A stretch of 64,000 bases of DNA, from positions 1-64,000 of the forward strand of contig DASRWI010000038.1 in the NCBI GenBank assembly GCA_035654655.1, given 5' to 3'. This DNA is from DASRWI01 sp035654655 (lineage in GTDB: Bacteria; Bacteroidota; Ignavibacteria; Ignavibacteriales; Ignavibacteriaceae). The notes under the pieces were generated by a model, which searched no databases, was not told where the DNA came from, and worked only from the letters and a program-made list of their open reading frames with translations. This document shows, in pieces, positions 44,329 to 54,581 of the stretch (its first letter is position 1; every line of letters starts with the position of its first letter). The position numbers and the translations under genes are program-made.

Positions 44329-44839
44329 CTACTACAACAAGAATTCCCTTTTCTACATCAATCTTTATATAATCATAATTAGCTTTTATAAAATTTTGAG
44401 CATCCTTCATATAATAAAAATCTATTTTAGAAGGGTCTACTCCTCTTAAGTCAACATTTAAATAAACTAAATCTAATTTTAGTGGTTGTTGAAATGTATA
44501 AGGAGATGGATAAAAATCCTGGAAAGTATATTGACGATCAATTTCGATTTTAAAGTTTAGGTTACCTGAAAAAGCATTTTCAGGAATATATAAATTACCA
44601 ACAATTTGAACTTTGCCAATACTATGACTAATTTCTATTGTTCCTCCTGTTTCACCATTAATACTTTTTTCTGTAAGTAATCCAATTTCTGATGAAAGAG
44701 TTTGGTTGTCAGGGACTAAAATCCACGTTTTTTTCTCCCCTTTTTCTTGAGGTTCAACTGAATTATCGTAACTACAAGAAGTGAAAAAAGATGTTATAAT
44801 AGCTATTATTATAACAAGTAAATAGAAATATATCTTCAT
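44285..44839 (-). CDS. lipoprotein of unknown function
   Basis: A 184-residue lipoprotein: the signal MKIYFYLLVIIIAIITSFFTSC gives a lipidated Cys at 22. The mature part is beta-rich with one likely Ig- or ZU5-like sandwich: GGTIEISHSIGKVQIVGNLYIPENAF, LNFKIEIDRQYTF and LPHFSRFGWAK are seen. The 'GG.i.i....i.ip.nAf.g....' pattern and terminal 'L.HFS.F' occur in ZU5-like surface domains, so I suggest that with caution. ATG at 44839 preceded by GGAGAGCAAT. Its 3' end overlaps the TPR gene, so the two form an operon. Confidence 0.72.
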   Translation of the reverse strand: MKIYFYLLVIIIAIITSFFTSCSYDNSVEPQEKGEKKTWILVPDNQTLSSEIGLLTEKSINGETGGTIEISHSIGKVQIVGNLYIPENAFSGNLNFKIEIDRQYTFQDFYPSPYTFQQPLKLDLVYLNVDLRGVDPSKIDFYYMKDAQNFIKANYDYIKIDVEKGILVVVGAELPHFSRFGWAK

Positions 44840-44990
44840 ATTGCTCTCCGAAAATGAGTTTAAGTGAAGATATCCGTACTATTTTAGTACCATAATAGAT
44901 ATTTGTTTTATTTCACATAAGGATGGTTTTTTAAAAGAAGCTTGTACTAAATTAATGCAGTGGACTACTGAAGTGAATCAAAATAAAACA

Positions 44991-46871
44991 TTAATTATTA
45001 GATTTTATTCTTTCTAATTCCTCCCATCGGTTATATAATTGTTTTACTTTTTCTTTAGCTTTAACTAATTCTTCATTTAATTCATTTGTTTTCCTGGCAT
45101 ATTTTTCATAAAAATCAGCGGAAATAAAAATATTTTCTATTCTCTCAACTTCAGCTTCAGCTCTCATAATATTTTCTTCGATTGACTCAAGCTCTTTTCT
45201 TTCATTGAAAGTTAATTTACGCTCTTTAACTTTAACTCTTGTATCTTCCTTTTTAATCTTCCTTTCTGTTGTAATACTTTCAGACTCTCTTAGTTTTCTT
45301 TTCTCATGGTAATAATCATAATTACCTTCATCATAAAAAACTTTTCCGTCATCTTCAATTGCCAATATTGAATTACACACTCTATTAAGAAAATATCTAT
45401 CGTGACTAACAACTATAACACAGCCTTCAAATGCTATTAAGGCTTCTTCTAATATTCTAAGTGTTGGTAAATCTAAATCATTTGTCGGCTCATCAAGAAT
45501 CAAAAAATTTCCTCCATTCTTTAATATTCTTGCTAAGGTTAATCTGCTTTTTTCGCCTCCTGATAATCTTCCCACAAGAGTATTTATTCTATCATCTGTA
45601 AAAAGAAATCTTCTTAGGTAAGTCCACACAGGCATATTGTAATTGCCAAACTTAATCGTTTCACTCCCCTCACCGATAGCATCAATAACAGAATCCTCAT
45701 CATTAAGAATTAATCTTGATTGGTCAACATAATTAAATTCAGTTTTTTCACCTATATCAATAATTCCTTTATCCGGTTGAACATTACCTAAAATTATATT
45801 TAGTAAAGTAGTTTTGCCTGCTCCATTTTTGCCAACTATACTAAGCTTTTTACCTGCTCTGAATTCAACATTCAGATTATCAAATAATTTTTTTCCTCCC
45901 ATTGATACACTGACATCTTTAAGAATTAATACTTTGTTGCCAAGTTTTTCTGAGGGGGGAATAATTAAATCAACATCGGGTTCAGCTTCAAACTTTTCTT
46001 TTTCTGCTGTTTCGTAAAATGCATCAAGTCTGCTTTTGGATTTTGTTCTTCTTGCTCTTGGTCCTCTCATTACCCATTCAAGTTCTCTTCTTAAAAAGTT
46101 TTGTCTCTTTTTTTCTTCAGCTTCCTTAATAGCAGTTCTTTCAGCTTTGTTAATTAAGTAGTCAGTATAATTTCCGCTATGAGAAAAAAATGTTCCATTT
46201 GAAAGCTCAACTATTCTATCAGCAATTTTATCAAGGAAGTACCTATCGTGTGTAACAAAAATGCAAGTACCTTTATAGTTTGCAAGGAAACCTTCTATCC
46301 ATTCAATAGATTCAGTATCCAGGTGATTTGTAGGCTCATCAAGAATTAATAAATCAGGTTCTGAAATTAAAGCTCTGCATAATGCTGTTCTTCTTTTTTC
46401 TCCCCCTGATAATGTATTTATTTCTCTTTCAGGACTTGGCGCGTGTAATGATTGTATAAGCATTGCAGCTTTTTTCTCAATGTTCCAACCATCTACAGCC
46501 ATTATTTTTTCTTCAATTTTATGTCTTAGTTCATTATCAAAATCTAAAGATTCAAATTGCTTAATCATTTCAACGATATTAGCGGCGCCATCAAGAATAT
46601 TTTGAAGTACATTTTTATTTTCATCTAAAGTGAATTCTTGAGATAAAGAGCCCACAATTAAATTTTTTCTTTTAGCTACTTCACCTGAATCCGGGATTAT
46701 CTCACCGGAAAGGATTTTTAAGAATGTAGATTTCCCTGCTCCATTTCTCCCAACAAGACCTATACGGTCACCTTCGTGAATAGTTAAGGAAGCTTTATCG
46801 AGAATAATATGTTCTCCAAAATGAACTTCAAGTTCTTTTGCAGTTAAAATAACAGGTGAAATATTGCTCAT
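44991..46871 (-). CDS. uup: ABC-F family ATPase, Uup type
   Basis: A soluble ATPase of 626 residues with two ABC domains and no membrane part. It acts on ribosomes or on branched DNA intermediates in related bacteria. ABC1: GLVGRNGAGKSTF, LSGGEKRRTALCRAL, ILDEPTNHLD. ABC2: SIVGKNGAGKTTL, LSGGEKSRLTLARIL, ILDEPTNDLD. The linker contains the arginine-rich RRELEWVMRGPRARRTKSKSR. The last ~80 residues form a coiled coil (FNERKELESIEENIMRAEAE and onward), which is the Uup C-terminal DNA-binding-like domain and separates it from EttA. Start ATG 46871. Monocistronic. Confidence 0.92.
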   Translation of the reverse strand: MSNISPVILTAKELEVHFGEHIILDKASLTIHEGDRIGLVGRNGAGKSTFLKILSGEIIPDSGEVAKRKNLIVGSLSQEFTLDENKNVLQNILDGAANIVEMIKQFESLDFDNELRHKIEEKIMAVDGWNIEKKAAMLIQSLHAPSPEREINTLSGGEKRRTALCRALISEPDLLILDEPTNHLDTESIEWIEGFLANYKGTCIFVTHDRYFLDKIADRIVELSNGTFFSHSGNYTDYLINKAERTAIKEAEEKKRQNFLRRELEWVMRGPRARRTKSKSRLDAFYETAEKEKFEAEPDVDLIIPPSEKLGNKVLILKDVSVSMGGKKLFDNLNVEFRAGKKLSIVGKNGAGKTTLLNIILGNVQPDKGIIDIGEKTEFNYVDQSRLILNDEDSVIDAIGEGSETIKFGNYNMPVWTYLRRFLFTDDRINTLVGRLSGGEKSRLTLARILKNGGNFLILDEPTNDLDLPTLRILEEALIAFEGCVIVVSHDRYFLNRVCNSILAIEDDGKVFYDEGNYDYYHEKRKLRESESITTERKIKKEDTRVKVKERKLTFNERKELESIEENIMRAEAEVERIENIFISADFYEKYARKTNELNEELVKAKEKVKQLYNRWEELERIKSNN

Positions 46872-46941
46872 AAAAATCTAAAATTAAAAAATGAAAGATA
46901 AGTAAATCTTGATTATGGGTTTATGTGAAAAGTACGGGAGG

Positions 46942-47631
46942 TTAAATTTTGAACATATATCCTATTGATAGATGTCCCACACGTTCAAGATTAATATATT
47001 CGTGGTCCCATCTCATTGGCCTCCAACCTAACCAAAAAATATCATTGCCCATATTTATAGATATCATTGGAGATATTCCTCCCGGAGTTCCTAAATTAGT
47101 TTGAAAAGATAAAACATAATCATTTTCAAATTCATAGGAGAATACCGGGAATAAAGAAACATATAAATTTAAAGGAAATCCCTGGTTCTTTTCTCTTCTA
47201 AAAAAATAATAAGAGCCTAATTCAACATTAGCAAATATATTCATTCCTATTCCCATCTTAAATCTGCCTAAAGGAAGCATTAATGCACCATTTAATTCAG
47301 GACCTATACCAAAATAGTTTTCGACAGAATTTCCTTCATTCCTAATATCAAATAATCCCGCATACGCACTTAATCCTGAACTGATAGAACCAGCACTGCC
47401 GGTATAAGATTTAATATATCTTCCTCTTATTGAATAAATACTTTCATTATCATATTCAACAATGGGATTTTGAACATCGAATCCCAAATAAGTATTTTTT
47501 ATTCCTGCTTTGTTTCTACTTTCAATATTTAAAGGAGCAGGAGATGAATAAAAATATCCAGGAAAGAATGTACGAACACATCCGGGGAATAGAATAGAAG
47601 AGAGCAAGATTAAGAAAATAATTCTTTTCAT
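46942..47631 (-). CDS. putative outer-membrane lipoprotein
   Basis: Not recognised as a named family. Residues 1-18 are a lipoprotein signal (MKRIIFLILLSSILFPGC). The mature 211 residues are beta-strand-rich with glycine/aromatic alternation: GIGPELNGALMLPLGRFKMG, GIGMNIFANVELGSYYFF, NLYVSLFPVFSYEFEN, and a terminal HLSIGYMFKI. This is the look of a small outer-membrane barrel. It stands alone, opposite to the giant T9SS gene, with a 498-base gap between. Confidence 0.7.
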   Translation of the reverse strand: MKRIIFLILLSSILFPGCVRTFFPGYFYSSPAPLNIESRNKAGIKNTYLGFDVQNPIVEYDNESIYSIRGRYIKSYTGSAGSISSGLSAYAGLFDIRNEGNSVENYFGIGPELNGALMLPLGRFKMGIGMNIFANVELGSYYFFRREKNQGFPLNLYVSLFPVFSYEFENDYVLSFQTNLGTPGGISPMISINMGNDIFWLGWRPMRWDHEYINLERVGHLSIGYMFKI

Positions 47632-48129
47632 AGACCCTTTTAAAAAAGAAAGTAGAATATATAATTAATAAAAAGATAATCAAAAAAATTAATTTAAAAT
47701 ATTTTGTGATTTTTCTTGATTAATTAAAACTATTAAACTATACTTAAAATAATCTTTTATTAAGCACGTTGAATTTTAGCTATACTATATATTACCCCAA
47801 GCTCTTTGGTGAAGAACATTCTTTTCATTTTACAATTCTATTTAAACACTCGAAAATAAAATCCCTTTCAAGTTTATATTATTTGACATCCGACTTGTTG
47901 TTATTGACTGATCGTGGTTTGAAAAAATTTATAAACTGTATCTATTTAAAAAATAAAAAAATTCTATTTCTTTTTTAAGTCTCATATAATTTTTTATATA
48001 AGATTATAAATATTACACTAAAAATCATTCAAAATTATTCTAAAAATGGAGGTAATTAAAAAGTCCTGAGAAGTTTTTAAAAGATTGTTTAGTTATTTTT
48101 TTTAAGTTCAACAAAAACCAAGGAGAAAG
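47632..48129. other. intergenic region before giant T9SS gene, no gene recognised
   Basis: AT-rich, with no ORF of coding character (the longest frame, about 69 codons near 47769, has no ribosome site or protein-like composition). It must contain divergent promoters. At the right end AAGGAGAAAG is an excellent ribosome site for the giant gene. An AATGGAGGTAATTAA around 48044-48058 is a second Shine-Dalgarno-like string, followed only by very short frames. No repeat shared with other gaps was seen. Confidence 0.4.
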
Positions 48130-51100
48130 ATGAAAGAAAATCGGTACAATAAATCGAAAATCTTTTTGCAGATATTGTTCTTTACCTTACTCATGGTAAT
48201 CAATGGTTCGGCACAAAGTATTATTAATTATAATTTTACTCCAAGTGTAGGCACATATACACCTATTACTGGTGATACACTTGCACTATCCGGAGGAAGT
48301 GCTGATGATGGTTGGTATAATAATATACCAATTGGATTTACGTTCTATTATATGGGAAATGCTTATAATAATGTTTCAGCATCAACTAATGGATGGTTAA
48401 CTTTTGACCAGATTTTAACAACTGCAGTAAACTCTAATAATTTAGCAACGGGAACCCAACGTCCTATCATTGCCCCCTTATGGGATGATAACAAAATGGA
48501 TATTGGTAATGTTGTTAAAACAACTACAGGAACTGCACCAAATAGAGTATTTACAATTCAATATACAAACTTAAAATGGAATTATAATGCAACTGCCGGA
48601 GTTGTATCTTTTCAGGTTAATTTATATGAAGCTAATAAATCTATTGAATTTATTTATAACCCGGAAAGTGGTTCAGTTAATTCAGGTTCAGCTTCTGTGG
48701 GTATAAATGGTGTCTTAACAGGTCCTGGAAATTTTCAGTCTATTTCTGCTTTAACCTCTACAGCAACTTCAAGTTCATTAACAGAAGTTACAAGTATAGC
48801 TGCAAAACCTGAAGCAGGATTAACATTTAAATTTACTCCTGCAGGGTTTACAACACCTGAAGCTCCAATAAATTTCACAATTACTGTTCTAACTGCTTCA
48901 AGTTTATCATATACTTTTCAAGATAATTCAACTAATGAAAGTCACTTTGAAGTAATGAAATCTACCGATTCAACAAATTGGTCCTTGCTTCAAGTAATTC
49001 CTTCCACTTCATTTGGTACCATAGGAACAACTTATACTGTAAGTTTGAGTAATCTTCTGCCTGGAACTAAATTTTATTACAAAATCACCGCAAAGAATGA
49101 GGCATCTCCTCCTTCTTTACCATTATATGGCTCGGCAACAACCCTATTAGGTACATTGTCGGGGACTAAGTCAGTTGGTCCTACAGGTGTTTTTACAAGC
49201 TTAACTGCTGCATTGACTGCAGTTCAGGAACAAGGTTTAGCAGGTTCAGTTATTTTAGAATTGCAAGCTGCTTATACAAGCTCAACTGAAATCTGGCCAT
49301 TAAACTTTACAAGTTTAACAACTGATTCACTAAAAACATTGACGATCAGACCTGCATCAGATGCTGTTAATTTGACTATTGCTCCACAGACAGATTATGC
49401 AAACGCATTAGTTTTTGATGGTGGAAGTTATGTTACAATTGACGGACGTCCTAGTGGAACAGGTACGAATGTAGAATTAACAATTGAAAATTGGTCTACA
49501 ACAGCTACCAGTGTTCTGTTATTAAAAAATGATGCTTCCAATAATACTTTTAAGTATTTGAAGTTAAGAGCAAAGGGTACAAGTGTTGTAAATTTTAGTA
49601 CAACAACTGGTGTTACCGGAAATGATAATAATGTAATTGAAGATTGCAATATTTCAGAGTCGGTTAATGTTCAAATGGGAATTTATTCTGTTGGTACAGC
49701 AGGAAAGGAAAATAGCAATAATATTATTAGAAATAATAATATTTTTAACTTCTTCTCTGCTGCTAGTGCAAGTTATGGAATAAACCTTGGTGCAGGAAAT
49801 ACTAACTGGACTATTGAAAATAATAGTTTCTATCAAACTGCTACAAGAACAAGTACTGCTGGAAATACTCATTATGGTATTTACATTGGTAACTCTGCAG
49901 GTGGTGGTTATATAATTAATGGAAATAAAATTGGAGGTTCATCACCTAATGCAGAAGGTGGAGCTTGGACAATTAATGGAGGTTTTGCCAATAGATTCCA
50001 AGGTATTTCATTAAATGTTAGTACTACTAATCCATCAAGTGTTCAAGGAAACATAATAAGTAATATCAACCTTACTTCTACAAGTGGCGCTTCAACTACT
50101 CCTGGTGTATTTTGCGGTATTAACTTAGCTGCTGGCTCTGCAGAAATTGGAACAGTAACTGGAAATGTTATTGGAAGCGGGACTGCAACTGATGCTATAG
50201 TGGCTACTATTTCTACTACTGGTGGTTATTCTATGGGAGTTGTTGTTACTGCAGGTACAGGAGCCACTGTGAATTTCAAGAATAATATAATTGGCGGTAT
50301 TACAATTTTGGGTTCCACAACAAGCATTGGACATAGCTTTAGAGCTATTGAAAATACTACTGGTGGTACTATAAATATTTCTAATAATCTTATTGGAAGT
50401 TATACAACTGCAAATAGTATAAACCTTGGAACTGCAACTGGTGGAACTATTTTACAGGAGTTCTCTGGTTTTAGAAATACATCCGGTTCACCCACAATTG
50501 TTCTTTATGCCAATGAAATTGCAAATATTAAAAATGCAACTACAAGTACAAGTGCTTCTTCCATTACAAGAGGATTTGTTAATGCAGCCGGCATTGTAAC
50601 AATTAATTATAACCGTATCAGAGATATGGTAACTTCAAGTGCAGGAATAGGCACTTCTGCATCTGCTTCCTTAATGGGAATTTCTTTTTCAGGTTCAGCA
50701 GGTACATTTAGTGTTTTGGGTAATCAAATTTACAATTTGACTAATTTATCATCTACTGGTGCAGTAAATGTTGTGGGCATTGCATATGCATCAACTTCAA
50801 CAACACCTGCAATTTTTAATGCAAATTTAATCCATAGCTTGAATTCATCATCAACTGGCATTGCAGCTATTAGAGGTATAAATATCACTGGTGGTGTTGG
50901 TACTTATTCAAACAATATAATAAGATTAGGAGTTGATGGTGCAGGAGCTGATAATACTTTAAATCATGATATTATTGGTATAAATGAAACTGTTGGAACT
51001 GACAATTTTTATTTTAACTCAGTTTATATTGGTGGTGCTAACGCTGTTTCAGGTGCTCAAAATACATTTGCTTTTAGCAGCACTGTAACCGTTAATAATA

Positions 51101-54100
51101 GAAATATCAAAAATAATATTTTTGTTAACAGTAGAACTAATAATAGTCCTGCAACTGGTAAGCATTATGCCGTAGCAGTTGGTGGAACAACTACAAATCC
51201 AACTGGTTTGTCGATGGGTAATAACCTTTATAATACTTTTTCAGGAAGTCCTATTGGAAGATTTAGTGCAGTTGATTATAACACTTTGACTGAATGGCAA
51301 ATAGCTATAGGTACTGATGGAAATTCAGGCTTTGGTAATCCAAACTTCATAAATCCTAATGGTAATTCCTCAAATGTCAATTTACATATTATGTCTCCTT
51401 CACCTATTGAAGGAAATGGAATAAGTCTTGGAACAGTTGTAACGGATGATTTTGATGGAGATTTAAGAAACACCAATACACCAGTTGACATTGGTGCTGA
51501 CGCAGGTAACTTTACTTCTATTGACATTTTCCCTCCTCAAATTACTTATGCGCCATTGGTAAGTACTGGATTCACTACAGACCGTATATTCTCTGCAACA
51601 ATAAATGATGCTACCGGAGTTCCTACTTCAGGTACATTAGTTCCAAGAGTATATTATAAAAAAGGTTTAAATGGTTCTTATTTCTCTAAACCTGGTACTT
51701 TAGGAACAGGAACAGCAGTTAATGGAGAATGGTCATTTACTATTTCTGCAGCTGACCTTGGCGGCTTAGTAACAACAGATACAGTGTTCTATTATGTAAT
51801 CGCTCAGGACAACTTAACTCCGACAAATATTAGTTCAAATCCTGTTGGAGCCTTAGCTACTGATGTAAATACTATTACAACTCATCCGGTAAAACCAAAT
51901 AGTTATAATATTTTCGCTACTTTAGCTGGTGTTAAGACTATTGGCACAGGTGGAGATTTTGCAACATTGAAAGATGCTTTTACCGCTTTTGGAACTGCAA
52001 CTGTAACAGGTAACTTAACTCTTGAAATCATTTCCGATACTCTTACAGAAACAGCAGCTGCGGTTTTAAATTCATTTATTATTGAAGGTGGCGAATTTAC
52101 AGTGACAATTAAACCTGCTGCCGGAAAGCAGCCTTTAGTCACTGGTAATATTGCAACATCTTTGATTAAATTAAATGGAGCAGATAATGTAATAATAGAT
52201 GGTTCTAATAATGGTTCTAATACTAAAGATTTAACACTTGTAAATACAAATACATCTTCAGGTACAGCAGTTATTTGGTTATCAAGTCTTGGTCCAGGCA
52301 ATGGTGCTACATTTAATACAATTAAGAATTGTAATATTGCAGCAGGAGCTCCACAGAATACTTCCACTAACAATACTTATGGTATAATTGCATGCGGAAC
52401 TTCAATTTCAATAGGTGCCGGAGCAGACAATGATTATAATTATTATTATAATAATAATATCTATAAAGTTAGATATGGTATAGTTTCATATGGAGAAAGC
52501 GCTGCAAATCCAAATATGCAAACAGCTATTAATAATAATATTATTGGCCCGAGTGCTTTTGGTCCTGATGAAATAGGTAGAGGAGGTATTGTTCTTGCAA
52601 ATGAAAGACAAGCCTCAGTTATCCAAAATGAAGTTAGATTTGTTGGTGGAGACTATGCAAATACTAGCGGCGGTTCTGATAGAGTAGGTATTGCATTAGA
52701 AACTGACGCTTTATGGCCTTCTACAAGTTCTTCAATAACTATATCCACAATTTCCAGAAATATCATTCACGATGTAGTTGAAGAAAGAACATTTTCTGCT
52801 GCAGGTTTAGTTGTGGCAAATAATGATGTTTCAGTAAATCTTGAGGTTATTAATAATATTAACAATAATGTTATTTATAATATTAAAGGTAATAGCACTG
52901 GTGCGGACCAAACAGTAGGGATCGGTTATTCAGCTGGCTTAAGAGATGCTATAATGTATAACACTGTTTATATGACTGGCGATGTTGACCCGAATTCAAG
53001 CGCAACAAATCCATCAACTCCTGGTTTTGCATTTATAATATCCAGTGCGACTGATGTTGTTACTCCAATGATAAGAAATAATTCTTTCCATATGGATTTA
53101 TCTTCATCAAGTACAACTACTATTAAATTTGGTGCTGTTTCAATTCCAACCGGATTTAATATTGGTACAGGTTATTCCGATTATAATAATGCATTCATCA
53201 ATCCGGCTAATACTTTATGCTATGTTGGAAATATTGGCGGAGGAAGTGGAACATTCTACCAAACACTTGATACGTGGAAATCGGCGATAACAACAGACCA
53301 AAATTCTATTTCAGGAGAACCTTCATACGCTTCTTCGACTAACTTGTATCCTGATTTAAATGACCCTAAAGCATGGAATTTAAATGGACGCGGCTTACCT
53401 GAATTCATTACTCTTGACTTTAATGGTCAATCAAGAAGTGATTCAGTTGAAACAGGTCCTACTGATATTGGTGCGTTTGAATATACACCTTTATCAATTC
53501 CTAATAACGCAGTTGAGAGTGCTCCTCCTGCATTAAATACTACTACAAATTATTTTGTAGCTGGAATGAAAATTGTTACAATCAATTGGCCATCAGCAGG
53601 AACTATTCCTTCATCTGTTGCATTCAAATATTATTCAGGTGCAAATCCTCCTAGTGTTGTTAATGGCAGACCTATTAACGCATACTGGACATTCACTGCT
53701 CCTGGTACTGTTGAATATCCTGTTCAATCAATTAAAGTCTTCTATAATCCAAATACTCTTGGAACCATTCAATGGGAAAAGAATATTAGATTTGCAGTTC
53801 TGGGACAGAATGAAACAGTATGGCAGACTCTTATAGATACTGCTTTCTTTGATTTGGATACTGTAGAAAACTCTATAACATTAGTTGGTGTTAATATTGG
53901 TTCAGCAACAGTTACATTAACAGATGTTAATGACCCTGTTCCTGTTGAATTAGCTTCATTCACTGCATCTGCAAAGGATAGAGATGTTGTTCTTAATTGG
54001 AACACAGCCACAGAGACTAATACAAATAATTTCTTGGTTCAAAGAAAACTTGTAGATGACAAAGATTGGGTTGAAGTAAGTACATTGAAAGCTAAAGGCA

Positions 54101-54522
54101 ACAGTACTGAAAAAGTTCAATATTCATTTGCTGATAAAAAATTGAATACTGGTAAGTATTCATATAGATTAAAAATAGTTGACTTAGATGGTAAGTATGC
54201 CTATAGTCCTGAAGTTGAAGTTGAAGTCGGTGTTCCTACTGTCTTTGCTTTAAGTCAGAACTATCCAAATCCATTTAATCCGACTACAAAGATAGATTAT
54301 CAATTACCTGCAGCTTCAAAAGTAATGATTGAAATGTACAACATTACAGGTGAACGCGTAGCTCAATTGGTTAATGAAGAACAAAATCCTGGTTACTATA
54401 CTGTAACAGTAAATCAATTAAATGAAATGGCATCAGGCGTTTACATTTATAGAATTATTGCGGTAGATAAATTAACAGGAAAGAACTTCATCAATACTAA
54501 GAAGATGATGTTACTCAAGTAA
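48130..54522 (+). CDS. giant beta-helix surface protein with T9SS sorting domain
   Basis: A secreted protein of 2130 residues, possibly an adhesin or polysaccharide-binding protein. Layout: signal peptide 1-29; a jelly-roll-like domain ~30-235 (SAGGSADDGWYNNIPIGF-like, including STNGWLTFD); a fibronectin-III domain ~240-340; then two parallel beta-helix modules. Each module opens with a similar sequence (GTKSVGPTGVFTSLTAALTA ~343; GVKTIGTGGDFATLKDAFTA ~1265) and continues in Asn/Gly-rich pectate-lyase-like coils with NNI, IIRNNNIF and NNNIIG repeats. A spacer at ~1130-1260 separates them. A second fibronectin-like domain (PVELASFTASAKDRD ~1936) and the sorting tail (SQNYPNPFNPTT ~2041, end KKMMLLK) follow. 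No catalytic residues of known lyases were identified. Strong ribosome site. Confidence 0.85.
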   Translation: MKENRYNKSKIFLQILFFTLLMVINGSAQSIINYNFTPSVGTYTPITGDTLALSGGSADDGWYNNIPIGFTFYYMGNAYNNVSASTNGWLTFDQILTTAVNSNNLATGTQRPIIAPLWDDNKMDIGNVVKTTTGTAPNRVFTIQYTNLKWNYNATAGVVSFQVNLYEANKSIEFIYNPESGSVNSGSASVGINGVLTGPGNFQSISALTSTATSSSLTEVTSIAAKPEAGLTFKFTPAGFTTPEAPINFTITVLTASSLSYTFQDNSTNESHFEVMKSTDSTNWSLLQVIPSTSFGTIGTTYTVSLSNLLPGTKFYYKITAKNEASPPSLPLYGSATTLLGTLSGTKSVGPTGVFTSLTAALTAVQEQGLAGSVILELQAAYTSSTEIWPLNFTSLTTDSLKTLTIRPASDAVNLTIAPQTDYANALVFDGGSYVTIDGRPSGTGTNVELTIENWSTTATSVLLLKNDASNNTFKYLKLRAKGTSVVNFSTTTGVTGNDNNVIEDCNISESVNVQMGIYSVGTAGKENSNNIIRNNNIFNFFSAASASYGINLGAGNTNWTIENNSFYQTATRTSTAGNTHYGIYIGNSAGGGYIINGNKIGGSSPNAEGGAWTINGGFANRFQGISLNVSTTNPSSVQGNIISNINLTSTSGASTTPGVFCGINLAAGSAEIGTVTGNVIGSGTATDAIVATISTTGGYSMGVVVTAGTGATVNFKNNIIGGITILGSTTSIGHSFRAIENTTGGTINISNNLIGSYTTANSINLGTATGGTILQEFSGFRNTSGSPTIVLYANEIANIKNATTSTSASSITRGFVNAAGIVTINYNRIRDMVTSSAGIGTSASASLMGISFSGSAGTFSVLGNQIYNLTNLSSTGAVNVVGIAYASTSTTPAIFNANLIHSLNSSSTGIAAIRGINITGGVGTYSNNIIRLGVDGAGADNTLNHDIIGINETVGTDNFYFNSVYIGGANAVSGAQNTFAFSSTVTVNNRNIKNNIFVNSRTNNSPATGKHYAVAVGGTTTNPTGLSMGNNLYNTFSGSPIGRFSAVDYNTLTEWQIAIGTDGNSGFGNPNFINPNGNSSNVNLHIMSPSPIEGNGISLGTVVTDDFDGDLRNTNTPVDIGADAGNFTSIDIFPPQITYAPLVSTGFTTDRIFSATINDATGVPTSGTLVPRVYYKKGLNGSYFSKPGTLGTGTAVNGEWSFTISAADLGGLVTTDTVFYYVIAQDNLTPTNISSNPVGALATDVNTITTHPVKPNSYNIFATLAGVKTIGTGGDFATLKDAFTAFGTATVTGNLTLEIISDTLTETAAAVLNSFIIEGGEFTVTIKPAAGKQPLVTGNIATSLIKLNGADNVIIDGSNNGSNTKDLTLVNTNTSSGTAVIWLSSLGPGNGATFNTIKNCNIAAGAPQNTSTNNTYGIIACGTSISIGAGADNDYNYYYNNNIYKVRYGIVSYGESAANPNMQTAINNNIIGPSAFGPDEIGRGGIVLANERQASVIQNEVRFVGGDYANTSGGSDRVGIALETDALWPSTSSSITISTISRNIIHDVVEERTFSAAGLVVANNDVSVNLEVINNINNNVIYNIKGNSTGADQTVGIGYSAGLRDAIMYNTVYMTGDVDPNSSATNPSTPGFAFIISSATDVVTPMIRNNSFHMDLSSSSTTTIKFGAVSIPTGFNIGTGYSDYNNAFINPANTLCYVGNIGGGSGTFYQTLDTWKSAITTDQNSISGEPSYASSTNLYPDLNDPKAWNLNGRGLPEFITLDFNGQSRSDSVETGPTDIGAFEYTPLSIPNNAVESAPPALNTTTNYFVAGMKIVTINWPSAGTIPSSVAFKYYSGANPPSVVNGRPINAYWTFTAPGTVEYPVQSIKVFYNPNTLGTIQWEKNIRFAVLGQNETVWQTLIDTAFFDLDTVENSITLVGVNIGSATVTLTDVNDPVPVELASFTASAKDRDVVLNWNTATETNTNNFLVQRKLVDDKDWVEVSTLKAKGNSTEKVQYSFADKKLNTGKYSYRLKIVDLDGKYAYSPEVEVEVGVPTVFALSQNYPNPFNPTTKIDYQLPAASKVMIEMYNITGERVAQLVNEEQNPGYYTVTVNQLNEMASGVYIYRIIAVDKLTGKNFINTKKMMLLK

Positions 54523-54547
54523 GGATAATCTTATTATTATGTTCTAC

Positions 54548-54581
54548 AAAGGCTGTCCTAATTTTAGACAGCCTTTTTTTT
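54548..54581. terminator. terminator after giant T9SS gene
   Basis: Ten-base stem AAAGGCTGTC / GACAGCCTTT with a 9-base loop and eight T on the plus strand. Its last bases touch the stop of the convergent small membrane-protein gene. Confidence 0.9.

Noticed and set aside
47769..47978. Open frame of 69 codons in the gap before the giant gene
   Set aside because: No ribosome site, leucine- and phenylalanine-rich chance translation of AT-rich DNA; no family features.
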